Shown: positions 1 through 6,074 of the stretch, piece by piece
How the letters are laid out: every line of letters begins with the position of its first letter
Numbering within the stretch: the first letter of the stretch is position 1
Assembly (NCBI GenBank): GCA_002382525.1
Contig: DFYA01000213.1
Coordinates: 1 to 7,990 of the forward strand
Direction of reading: 5' to 3'
Length of the DNA: 7,990 nucleotides
Origin: Opitutaceae bacterium UBA4094
GTDB taxonomy: Bacteria > Verrucomicrobiota > Verrucomicrobiia > Opitutales > Opitutaceae
Translations under genes and position numbers: made by a program
Notes under the pieces: generated by a model
What the model saw: the letters and a program-made list of their open reading frames with translations, nothing else
What the model was told of the DNA's origin: nothing
Database searches by the model: none

Positions 1-11
1 GTAGTCGAGTT

Positions 12-593
12 ATGAAACTCTCCAAAAAAGGTGAATACGCGCTCCGCGCACTGATCGATCTGGGCATCGCCGCCGAGGTGGGCCGGTCGCTCGTGCAGGT
101 GTCCGAGCTCGCCGAAAAGGAGCAGATTCCCGTGAAGTTCCTTGAGCAGATCATGCAGCTCTTGAAGGAGCACGGCTTCGTCGAAAGCCAACGTGGCAAG
201 TTTGGCGGCTATCGATTGGCCCGCTCCACCGCCAAGATCACCATCGGCAGTGTCGTTCGCCTGATTGACGGCCCGCTCGCGCCGATCGGCTGCGTCAGCC
301 AGACCGCCTACGAAAAGTGTAGTTGTCCCGACGAGGTCCACTGCGGACTGCGCATGCTGATGCTTGATGTGCGCAACGCCATCACCGGCATTCTCGACCG
401 TTATTCGCTCGCCGACGTCGTCGAGGTGACGCTCCGCAAAATGCGCCGCGACGACGTGCCGCTCCCGTTCTCCGACTCGCTTGTTCCCGGACGCGCCGCC
501 CGCCGCGCCGCCGTTCGTTCCTCGATCGTCCGCCCCGACCTCAAACCCGTCGAAGGCATCCTCTCCAATCTTTTGTCCGACTACACCATTTAA
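12..593 (+). CDS. Rrf2 family transcriptional regulator (IscR/CymR-like)
   Basis: This is a 193-residue DNA-binding regulator. The N-terminus (MKLSKKGEYALRAL, then residues 30-70 with VSELAEKEQIP, FLEQIMQLLKEHGFVES and RGKFGGYRLA) is the classic Rrf2 winged helix-turn-helix with the wing Gly-Gly-Tyr. Cysteines at 94, 103, 105 and 111 lie in the loop where IscR, NsrR and RsrR bind an Fe-S cluster, so a cluster or thiol-based sensor is plausible. The spacing C-X8-C-X-C-X5-C is not the IscR spacing. The protein runs about 40 residues past the usual end of the family, with an Arg-rich stretch near 161-174. It lies 12 bases before the YezD gene and heads a sulfur-uptake cluster, which suggests a role like Bacillus CymR (cysteine/sulfur control). 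That role is inference; family membership is secure. Only 11 bases of upstream DNA are present, so its promoter cannot be judged. Confidence 0.93.
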   Translation: MKLSKKGEYALRALIDLGIAAEVGRSLVQVSELAEKEQIPVKFLEQIMQLLKEHGFVESQRGKFGGYRLARSTAKITIGSVVRLIDGPLAPIGCVSQTAYEKCSCPDEVHCGLRMLMLDVRNAITGILDRYSLADVVEVTLRKMRRDDVPLPFSDSLVPGRAARRAAVRSSIVRPDLKPVEGILSNLLSDYTI

Positions 594-605
594 ACCGTTC
601 TCATC

Positions 606-779
606 ATGAGCAACACGGCCGACACCTCTCTTTCCCCTCCGCCCGCCTGGCTCGACATCGTCCGCCAGAAGGTCGAATCCCTTCGCTTCGGCGTGGTCCA
701 GATCGTCGTCCACGACGGCAAGGTCACGCAGATCGAGCGCACCGAAAAAACGCGCCTCGCCGCCGGTCGCGACGACTGA
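606..779 (+). CDS. YezD family (DUF2292) small protein
   Basis: This 57-residue ORF runs from ATG at 606 to TGA at 777-779. After a Pro-rich start, the core WLDIVRQKVESLRFGVVQIV (15-34) followed by VHDGKVTQIERTEKTRL (35-51) matches the YezD/DUF2292 pattern I know: an amphipathic helix, a Gly-containing turn, and two short beta strands around a D-G-K/R-V-x-Q-I-E-x-x-E-K-x-R-L signature. There is no signal peptide, membrane segment or cysteine, so it should be cytosolic. Its biochemical function is unknown. Members of this family often sit next to Rrf2 regulators and sulfur-assimilation genes, as here. It starts 12 bases after the regulator's stop without a Shine-Dalgarno sequence and is probably co-transcribed with it. 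The stop codon falls in the loop of a hairpin terminator. Confidence 0.85.
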   Translation: MSNTADTSLSPPPAWLDIVRQKVESLRFGVVQIVVHDGKVTQIERTEKTRLAAGRDD

Positions 780-795
780 GGTCGTCCCGTTTTTT
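771..795 (+). terminator. Probable intrinsic terminator after the rrf2-yezD pair
   Basis: The arms GACGAC (771-776) and GTCGTC (781-786) are perfect complements around a TGAG loop that contains the stop codon of the YezD gene. Three bases after the stem comes a run of six T (790-795). The stem is only 6 bp, so termination may be partial, leaving some read-through into the porin and transporter genes. Confidence 0.5.
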
Positions 796-808
796 GTATC
801 CGTAGCGC

Positions 809-823
809 AACGACAGAGTCGTT
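809..823. repeat. Inverted repeat, possible operator
   Basis: The arms AACGAC (809-814) and GTCGTT (818-823) are separated by AGA. The element resembles the terminator hairpin at 771-786, and both are followed by CGTCCCGT (783-790 and 824-831), as if one module had been duplicated. It could be a dyad binding site for the adjacent Rrf2 regulator, a second terminator hairpin without a T tract, or chance. Confidence 0.35.
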
Positions 824-911
824 CGTCCCGTAGTGATCGTTTCCTTTTCCTACCGGTTACCGCCGGAGGTTCATCCCGCCAGACAACACCGCACTCAACT
901 GACCCGACCAC

Positions 912-950
912 GGGAAGTTCCCATGCATTCGAAGAACACAAAAACTTCCC
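912..950 (+). promoter_or_regulatory. Hairpin abutting the porin start codon
   Basis: GGGAAGTT (912-919) and AACTTCCC (943-950) are perfect 8-bp complements with a 23-base loop, and the 3' arm ends directly before the ATG at 951. The 5' arm also belongs to the compact palindrome GGGAAGTTCCC (912-922), so two alternative folds exist. The octamer TTCCCATG occurs twice (918-925 and 946-953). These could serve as an operator dyad or as translation control of the porin; neither is proven. Confidence 0.4.
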
Positions 951-2333
951 ATGAGGAACTCAGTCAAACCGCTCCGCGCCGCCAGCCTGCTTGCCGCGCT
1001 TTCCGCCATCCCAATTGCGCCGCTCGCGGCGCAGAACGCCACCGCCGCTGACATTGAAGCGCTCCGCGAGCAGATCCGTCTGCTCGACCAGAAGCTTCGC
1101 GTCCTCGAGCGCAACTCCGAGCTGTCTGCCGAAGCGGCCGCGGCCGACGCCAAGAAACAACCGAAGCTCACCGCGAGCGATGGTCGCATCGAAATCGCCT
1201 CGTCCGACGGAGCCAACTCACTCCGTCTTCGCGGCCTCGTGCAGGCCGATGGTCGTTTCTACCTCGACGACGCCAACGCCGCGCAGGACCGGTTCCTTCT
1301 GCGTCGCGCTCGCCTGATTTTCGAAGGCAAGTTCGCCGAACGTTTCAACTACGTCATCCAGCCCGAGTTCGCCGGCAGCACCGTCTCCATCCTTGATGCC
1401 AATGTGAGCACCGCGCTCACGCCCTCGATCAACGTGCGCTTCGGCCGTTTCAAGACGCCCGTCGGTCTCGAGCAACTCCAGTCCGATCCCGTGGCGTTCT
1501 TCAACGAGCGCTCCATCGCCACCAACCTCGCGCCCAATCGCGATGTCGGCGTCGAACTCTTCGGCTCGGTTCTCGACAAGAAACTCGCCTACCAGCTGGC
1601 CGTCGTGAACGGCGTGATCGACGGCGGCAACTCCAACCCCTCCAGCGACAACCTCGAGGGCGACTTCACGGTGGCCGGCCGGCTCTTCGCCACACCGTGG
1701 GCCAACGACAAAGACTCCGCGCTCAAGGGGCTCGGCTTCGGCAGCGCCGCCTCCACCGGTAACTACGAAGGCGCGCAGCTCAACGCCTATCGCACCGACG
1801 GCCAGCAGACGTTTTTCGCCTACGGCGCCACCACGGTCGCCGACGGGCAGGCAACGGTCATTTCGCCGCAGGCCTATCACTATACCGGTCCGTTTGGTTT
1901 GCTCGCCGAGTATTTCCACGCCGATCGCAAGGTGAACAACGGACTAGGTGCGAGCGACAAGCTGACCAACAAGGCGTTCAACGTCTCCCTCGGCTACGTG
2001 CTCACTGGCGAGGAGGCCTCGTATCGCGGCGTCACGCCGAAGGCCAACTTCAAACCCTCCGCCGGCACTTGGGGCGCGTTCGAAATCGTCGCCCGCTACG
2101 CCCACGTGGATATCGACGACGACACGTTCCCGCTTTTCGCCGGCGCCACCAACGCCACCGAGGTCAACAGCTACGGACTCGGCTTGAATTGGTATCTGTC
2201 GAAGACGGTCCGCGCCGGCGTGAATGTATTCAAAAACGAATACGAGCTGGCGCCCGGCGCAGCACCCGTCGCCGACTCCGCGCTCTCCGACGACGAGCTT
2301 GTGCTCATCACTCGCTTCCAAGTCGCGTTCTGA
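951..2333 (+). CDS. OprP/OprO-like outer-membrane porin
   Basis: This 460-residue protein is a beta-barrel channel for small, probably anionic solutes. A signal peptide with basic start (MRNSVKPLR), hydrophobic core and Ala-rich cleavage region ends near residue 27. Next comes a predicted coiled coil (about 32-60, with ALREQIRLLDQKLRVLER), typical of trimeric porins with a periplasmic stalk. The barrel follows from about 90 (LRLRGLVQADGRFYLDD, FLLRRARLIFEGKFAERFNY, VRFGRFKTPVGLEQLQSD), which are hallmarks of the phosphate-selective porin O/P family. It ends in ITRFQVAF, with the terminal Phe expected of a BamA-recognised beta signal. The start at 951 is chosen because the signal peptide begins there; no Shine-Dalgarno sequence is visible. 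The binding-protein gene begins 20 bases after its stop, so the porin probably supplies that transporter. Selectivity for sulfate or sulfonate rather than phosphate is inferred from context. Confidence 0.88.
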   Translation: MRNSVKPLRAASLLAALSAIPIAPLAAQNATAADIEALREQIRLLDQKLRVLERNSELSAEAAAADAKKQPKLTASDGRIEIASSDGANSLRLRGLVQADGRFYLDDANAAQDRFLLRRARLIFEGKFAERFNYVIQPEFAGSTVSILDANVSTALTPSINVRFGRFKTPVGLEQLQSDPVAFFNERSIATNLAPNRDVGVELFGSVLDKKLAYQLAVVNGVIDGGNSNPSSDNLEGDFTVAGRLFATPWANDKDSALKGLGFGSAASTGNYEGAQLNAYRTDGQQTFFAYGATTVADGQATVISPQAYHYTGPFGLLAEYFHADRKVNNGLGASDKLTNKAFNVSLGYVLTGEEASYRGVTPKANFKPSAGTWGAFEIVARYAHVDIDDDTFPLFAGATNATEVNSYGLGLNWYLSKTVRAGVNVFKNEYELAPGAAPVADSALSDDELVLITRFQVAF

Positions 2334-2353
2334 ACGCCCGCATTCCGCATCCC

Positions 2354-3313
2354 ATGAAAACCCTCTTTTCCCTTCTCTTCTTCGCCGCTCTGACGGCCAC
2401 TTCTTTCGCGAAAGCCAAGGTTCTCCGCGTCGGATATTTCCCCAACATCACGCACGCCCAAGGCGTCATCGGCAGCGATTCCACCGCCGCTGGACGCGGC
2501 TGGTTTGAGCAGCGCCTTGGCGACGGCGTCACCGTTCGCTGGTTCGCCTTCAACGCCGGACCGAGCGCAATGGAGGCCATTCTCGCCGGCTCCATCGACC
2601 TCACCTATGTCGGCCCGAATCCGGCTCTCAACGCCTACATCCGATCCCGCGGCGAAGAGATCCGCGTGCTCGCCGGCTCCGCCCTCGGCGGCGCCGCGCT
2701 CGTGGTCGGCAAGGATAGCGGCCTCGCCAAGCCCGCCGACTTCAAGGGCCGCGTCGTCGCCACCCCGCAGCTCGGCAACACCCAGGACGTGTCGGCTCGC
2801 GCCTGGCTCAAAAAACAGGGCTACCGCATCACGCTCACCGGCGGAGACGTCTCGGTATTGCCCACCGCAAATCCCGACCAGCTCAATCTCCTGCGCGCGG
2901 GGAAACTCGACGCCGTGTGGACCGTCGAGCCTTGGGTTTCGCGTCTCGAACTCGAGGCTGACGGCCGCATCTTCCTCGAAGAGCCGGATGCCGTCACCAC
3001 GCTCCTTGTCTCCAGCGCGAAGTTTCTCCGCGAACAGCCCGCGTTGGCCAAAAGATTTCGCGAAGCGCACGTCGAGCTGACCGCGTGGCTCAACACCCAT
3101 CCTGACGAAGCTCGCGAGCAGGTGCGCGCCGGCCTCGGCCGCGCCGTGAAGCGCGAAATCCCCGCCGCGCTGATCGCGCACGCCTGGCCGCGTATCCGGT
3201 TTACGGATGCGCTCACGCCCGCGCAGTTGGATAGCTTCGTCACCGACGCGCGCGGCGTGGGTTTCCTCCGCGATGCCATCCCGCTTGATCGCCTCTTCCC
3301 CGTCCTCCCATGA
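2354..3313 (+). CDS. ABC transporter substrate-binding protein, SsuA/TauA (NMT1-like) family
   Basis: This is a 319-residue periplasmic solute receptor. A signal peptide (MKTLFSLLFFAALTATSFA, cleavage after about residue 19) leads into KVLRVGYFPNITHAQGVIG (22-40), the opening strand and helix motif of nitrate/sulfonate/taurine binding proteins. Further family marks are AMEAILAGSIDLTYVGPNPALNA (72-94), a domain-crossing region with GRVVATPQLGNTQD (132-145) and LRAGKLDAVWTVEPWVSRLE (180-199). The start at 2354 is set by the signal peptide; the frame is open further upstream, but that part overlaps the porin. Its stop overlaps the ATPase start (ATGA). In this cluster a sulfur anion such as an aliphatic sulfonate, taurine or a sulfate ester is the likely ligand. 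The family also includes nitrate and thiamine-precursor binders, so the ligand is not settled by sequence. Confidence 0.88.
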   Translation: MKTLFSLLFFAALTATSFAKAKVLRVGYFPNITHAQGVIGSDSTAAGRGWFEQRLGDGVTVRWFAFNAGPSAMEAILAGSIDLTYVGPNPALNAYIRSRGEEIRVLAGSALGGAALVVGKDSGLAKPADFKGRVVATPQLGNTQDVSARAWLKKQGYRITLTGGDVSVLPTANPDQLNLLRAGKLDAVWTVEPWVSRLELEADGRIFLEEPDAVTTLLVSSAKFLREQPALAKRFREAHVELTAWLNTHPDEAREQVRAGLGRAVKREIPAALIAHAWPRIRFTDALTPAQLDSFVTDARGVGFLRDAIPLDRLFPVLP

Positions 3314-4119
3314 CCCTCGACACCGAACTCCTCAACCCGCCGCCGGCCAAGCTCTCGGTCCGCGACGTTAGCAAGCGCTTCGTCTCCGGCGCCCGCGAAA
3401 TCCACGCTCTCGACCACGTCTCTCTGGAGATCGGGGAGGGGGAGTTCGTGTGCCTCGTCGGACCGAGCGGCTGCGGTAAATCCACCCTGCTCAACATCAT
3501 CGCCGGCCTCGAGCGCACCGACGGCGGCGACGTGTCCGCCGAGGGCGCCGCGATCTCCGCTCCCGGACGGGAACGCATGATGATGTTTCAGGAATCCGCT
3601 TTGTTCCCATGGCTCGACGTGCTCGGCAACGTGCTCTTCGGCCTCCATCTGAAGCCCGGGCTCACCAAGACCGAACGCGTCGCCGTGGCGCGTCATTACC
3701 TGAAGCTCGTCGGCTTGGAGAAGTTTGAGCGCGCCAACGTGCACGAACTCTCCGGCGGCATGAAACAACGCGTCGCACTCGCCCGCGCGCTCGCCCCCAA
3801 TCCGCGCGTGCTGCTCATGGACGAACCGTTCGGCGCGCTTGATGCGCTGACGCGCGAGCAACTCTACGGCGACCTGCAGCGCATCTGGGCCGAGCGGCGC
3901 AAGACCATCGTCTTCGTCACGCACAACGTGCGCGAAGCCGTCTGTCTCGGCGACCGCGTCGTCTTGTTCTCGCCGCATCCGGGCCGCATCCGCGAGGAGT
4001 TCGTCATCGATCTGCCGCGTCCGCGCGACATCAACAGCGTCGAGTTGGCCCGCTATTCCACGCGCATCACCGCCGCGTTGAAAAACCACACCGCCCACAA
4101 CGAGGAGCCCTCCGAATGA
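3310..4119 (+). CDS. ABC transporter ATP-binding protein, SsuB/TauB family
   Basis: This 269-residue cytoplasmic ATPase powers the import system. All motifs are present and intact: Walker A GPSGCGKST (51-59), Q-loop Gln94 in MMMFQESALFPW, signature LSGGMKQR (147-154), Walker B RVLLMDE (166-172), D-loop GALD (175-178) and switch His205 in VTHN. The text after the Q-loop (ESALFPWLDVLGNVLFGL) and MKQRVALARAL are typical of the nitrate/sulfonate/taurine subfamily, and the length is normal for it. The ATG overlaps the binding-protein stop by four bases with no Shine-Dalgarno sequence, so translational coupling is likely. The same ATGA arrangement joins it to the permease. It would act as a homodimer with two copies of the downstream permease. 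Confidence 0.95.
   Translation: MTLDTELLNPPPAKLSVRDVSKRFVSGAREIHALDHVSLEIGEGEFVCLVGPSGCGKSTLLNIIAGLERTDGGDVSAEGAAISAPGRERMMMFQESALFPWLDVLGNVLFGLHLKPGLTKTERVAVARHYLKLVGLEKFERANVHELSGGMKQRVALARALAPNPRVLLMDEPFGALDALTREQLYGDLQRIWAERRKTIVFVTHNVREAVCLGDRVVLFSPHPGRIREEFVIDLPRPRDINSVELARYSTRITAALKNHTAHNEEPSE
4102..4107 (+). promoter_or_regulatory. Ribosome binding site of the permease gene
   Basis: GAGGAG lies eight bases before the ATG at 4116, inside the end of the ATPase gene. Most other starts in the window have no comparable purine-rich site, so this one stands out. Confidence 0.6.
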
Positions 4120-4880
4120 AACGCCTGATCATCGCCCTGCTGTTTTTCGCGTCGCTCCTGTTTGTGTGGGAGGCGCTGGTGCGCGCCGGCGTCTGGTCGG
4201 CGGTGCTGCTGCCGTCGCCCGCTATCGTCGCTCGCTACTTGGCCGACGCCGCGCTCGACGGCTCGTTGTGGGACGCGTCGCTGGTGACGCTGCGTCGTCT
4301 GTTTGCCGGCTATCTCACGGGCATCGTGTTGGGTCTGCCGTTGGGGTTGCTCACCGCGCGGTTCCGTTTCCTGCGAGACACGCTCGGGCTGGTGGCGCTC
4401 GGTTTGCAAACGTTGCCCAGCGTGTGCTGGGTGCCGCTCGCTCTGCTCTGGTTCGGGCAGTCGGAAACCGCGATGTTCTTCGTCGTGCTCATGGGCACCG
4501 TGTGGTCGATGATCATCGCAACCGAAAACGGCGTGCGCAACGTGCCGCCGATTTACGCGCGCGCCGCGTTGACCATGGGCTCGAAAGGTCTCCACACGTG
4601 GCTGCGCGTGTTGTTGCCCGCTTCGCTGCCGTTTGTGGTCAGCGGCATGAAACAGGGCTGGGCCTTCGCCTGGCGCTCGCTCATGGCGGCGGAGATTTAC
4701 GTGACCGTGCTCGGCGGTTTCGGGCTGGGGCACCTGTTGCACTACGGGCGCGAACTCAACGCAATGGAACAGGTCATCGGCGTCATGGTCGTCATCATCG
4801 CCATCGGCCTGTTGGCGGACAAAGCCCTGTTTTCCCCGTGGGAACGCTTTCTCCACAAACGCTGGGGAACCGCTTCGTGA
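4116..4880 (+). CDS. ABC transporter permease, SsuC/TauC family
   Basis: This is a 254-residue inner-membrane subunit. Hydrophobic segments lie near residues 4-22, 62-82, 88-112, 117-137, 168-186 and 218-236, giving about six helices as usual for the BPD_transp_1 fold. The coupling (EAA) loop is recognisable at about 149-168, from RAALTMGSKG to VLLP, with the conserved Gly155 and the Leu-Pro pair at 167-168; this loop contacts the ATPase. WRSLMAAEIYVTVLGGFGLGHLL (186-208) is the segment that in this family carries the W-x-x-x-x-A-E pattern. The start at 4116 has a good Shine-Dalgarno sequence (GAGGAG, 4102-4107) and overlaps the ATPase stop. It is one of the few genes here with such a site. 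Confidence 0.93.
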   Translation: MKRLIIALLFFASLLFVWEALVRAGVWSAVLLPSPAIVARYLADAALDGSLWDASLVTLRRLFAGYLTGIVLGLPLGLLTARFRFLRDTLGLVALGLQTLPSVCWVPLALLWFGQSETAMFFVVLMGTVWSMIIATENGVRNVPPIYARAALTMGSKGLHTWLRVLLPASLPFVVSGMKQGWAFAWRSLMAAEIYVTVLGGFGLGHLLHYGRELNAMEQVIGVMVVIIAIGLLADKALFSPWERFLHKRWGTAS

Positions 4881-4955
4881 CGGACGACTTCGCGTTTGCC
4901 CTTCCGCCCATCAATCGCATCTTTTTTCTCTTTTAACCCAAACACCACGACCACC

Positions 4956-5945
4956 ATGGCCCGTATCTACAACGACATCACTGAAACCATCGGCAACACC
5001 CCGCTCGTCCGCCTCAACCGCACCGCCGCCGCCCACGGCGCCGTCGCCGAGGTGCTCTTGAAGCTCGAATTCTTCAATCCGTTGTCGTCGGTGAAAGACC
5101 GCATCGGCAACGCCATGATCGAGGAGGCGCTCAAGACCGGTCGTATCAACAAAGACACTACGCTCATCGAGCCGACCTCCGGCAATACCGGCATCGCGCT
5201 GGCCTTCGTCGCGGCCGCCAAGGGCCTTAAGCTCATTCTCACGATGCCCGAGACGATGTCTCTGGAGCGCCGCAAGCTCCTCAAGATTCTCGGCGCCAAA
5301 CTCGTCCTTACCGAAGGACCGAAGGGCATGAAGGGTGCCATCGCCAAGGCCGAGGAACTGAACAAGCAGATCCCGAACAGCGTCATTCTCCAACAGTTCG
5401 CCAACCCCGACAATCCCGCGATCCATCGCAAGACGACCGCCGAGGAAATCTGGAACGACACCGATGGCCAGGTGGACATCGTGGTCTCCGGCGTCGGCAC
5501 CGGCGGCACCATCACGGGTGTCGGCGAGGTGCTCAAGGCTCGCAAAGCCGGCATCAAGATTGTCGCCGTGGAACCTGCCGGTTCGCCGGTGCTTTCCGGC
5601 GGTGCGCCCGGCCCGCACAAGTTGCAGGGCATCGGCGCCGGTTTTATTCCCGCCGTGCTCAACACCAAGATCATCGACGAAATCATCCAGGTAAAAGAGG
5701 ACCAGTCCGGCCCGATCTCGAAGCAGGTCATCAAGCTCGATGGCATTCCCGTCGGCATCAGCTCCGGCGCCGCGATCTGGGCCGGGCTCGAACTCGCCAA
5801 ACGTCCGGAAAACAAGGGCAAGAAGATCGTGGTGATCGTCCCGTCCTCCACCGAGCGTTACCTGTCTTCGTGGCTGTTCGCCGACGTGGATGTCGAGAGC
5901 GACAACGTCAGCGACCTGTTCACGACCCCCGCCGCCGCGCAGTAA
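4956..5945 (+). CDS. cysK: Cysteine synthase A (O-acetylserine sulfhydrylase)
   Basis: This 329-residue cytosolic PLP enzyme makes L-cysteine from O-acetylserine and sulfide. It opens with the family N-terminus IYNDITETIGNTPLVRLN. The PLP-binding lysine is Lys47 in NPLSSVKDRIG, the substrate loop is TSGNTG (74-79), the phosphate-binding Gly-rich loop is GTGGT (181-185), and GISSGAA (267-273) carries the Ser that contacts the PLP ring nitrogen. VVIVPSSTERYLSS (292-305) is the usual C-terminal region. The length is normal. ATG 4956 is preferred over a TTG at 4896 in the same frame because homologues begin at MARIYND and the extra 20 residues are low complexity. It starts 75 bases after the permease with no terminator between, so co-transcription with the transporter is possible. 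It supplies the final fixation step for sulfur brought in by the cluster. CysM is less likely given the overall CysK-type motifs. Confidence 0.95.
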   Translation: MARIYNDITETIGNTPLVRLNRTAAAHGAVAEVLLKLEFFNPLSSVKDRIGNAMIEEALKTGRINKDTTLIEPTSGNTGIALAFVAAAKGLKLILTMPETMSLERRKLLKILGAKLVLTEGPKGMKGAIAKAEELNKQIPNSVILQQFANPDNPAIHRKTTAEEIWNDTDGQVDIVVSGVGTGGTITGVGEVLKARKAGIKIVAVEPAGSPVLSGGAPGPHKLQGIGAGFIPAVLNTKIIDEIIQVKEDQSGPISKQVIKLDGIPVGISSGAAIWAGLELAKRPENKGKKIVVIVPSSTERYLSSWLFADVDVESDNVSDLFTTPAAAQ

Positions 5946-5984
5946 GCGCGGTTGGCTAGGTGAGATAGAGTGACCTCTAGCGAC

Positions 5985-6024
5985 GCCGGAGCGCGGGCGA
6001 GTTCCCCGTGCTCCGGCTTTTTTT
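5985..6024 (+). terminator. Strong intrinsic terminator after cysK
   Basis: GCCGGAGC (5985-5992) pairs perfectly with GCTCCGGC (6010-6017). The stem can continue inward through GCGGG (5993-5997) with CCCGT (6005-6009, one G-U pair), giving 13 bp around a seven-base loop. A run of seven T follows (6018-6024). It marks the end of the sulfur transcription unit. A small TAGAG-TGAC-CTCTA hairpin (5966-5979) lies just before it. Confidence 0.92.
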
Positions 6025-6074
6025 GTGTCTGCTTGCCGAATGATTAACCGTCATCTGACATCCCTTCTCTAAAA

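Larger units (their letters stand above)
796..950 (+). promoter_or_regulatory. Leader / control region of the porin-transporter operon
   Basis: This is the only sizeable gap in the sulfur cluster and the natural place for the operon promoter and an operator. Visible elements are: an inverted repeat AACGAC-AGA-GTCGTT (809-823) flanked by CCGTAG direct repeats (800-805 and 828-833); a 9-bp palindrome CGGTTACCG (854-862) inside CCGG repeats; an 11-bp near-perfect palindrome GGGAAGTTCCC (912-922); and arms GGGAAGTT (912-919) and AACTTCCC (943-950) that could close a hairpin against the porin start codon. I see no convincing -35/-10 pair and cannot match the stretch to a known riboswitch. An ORF reading through here (from 833) lacks protein-like character. 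Confidence 0.45.

Noticed and set aside
840..905. Known riboswitch (SAM-type) in the leader of the sulfur operon
   Set aside because: The region has small palindromes, but I could not match it to the conserved cores of the SAM-I, SAM-II or SAH riboswitches by eye. A covariance-model search would decide it.
833..1051. 72-codon open frame across the porin leader and signal sequence
   Set aside because: It has an Arg/His/Pro-rich composition, overlaps the porin start in another frame, and has no ribosome site or family resemblance.
2069..2353. Possible 95-residue N-terminal extension of the substrate-binding protein
   Set aside because: It overlaps the porin in another frame and is an Arg-rich shadow sequence. 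A good signal peptide begins at ATG 2354.
2171..3181. 336-codon open frame on the minus strand
   Set aside because: It is the mirror of the porin end and the binding-protein gene, with Gly/Ala/Asp/Arg-rich composition and no recognisable fold.
2821..4098. 425-codon open frame on the minus strand
   Set aside because: It lies opposite the binding-protein and ATPase genes, whose motifs are complete. Its sequence lacks any coherent domain; such antisense frames are common in GC-rich coding DNA.
4166..4936. 256-codon plus-strand open frame inside the permease region
   Set aside because: It is an Arg/Ala/Val/Gly-rich frame-shifted shadow of the permease, which itself has proper membrane helices and the coupling loop.
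4896..4955. Earlier TTG start for CysK
   Set aside because: It would add 20 low-complexity residues not seen in the family, whose N-terminus fits ATG 4956.
951..5945. Mobile element or phage-derived block
   Set aside because: No transposase, integrase, terminal repeats or target-site duplications are visible; the block reads as an ordinary chromosomal operon.
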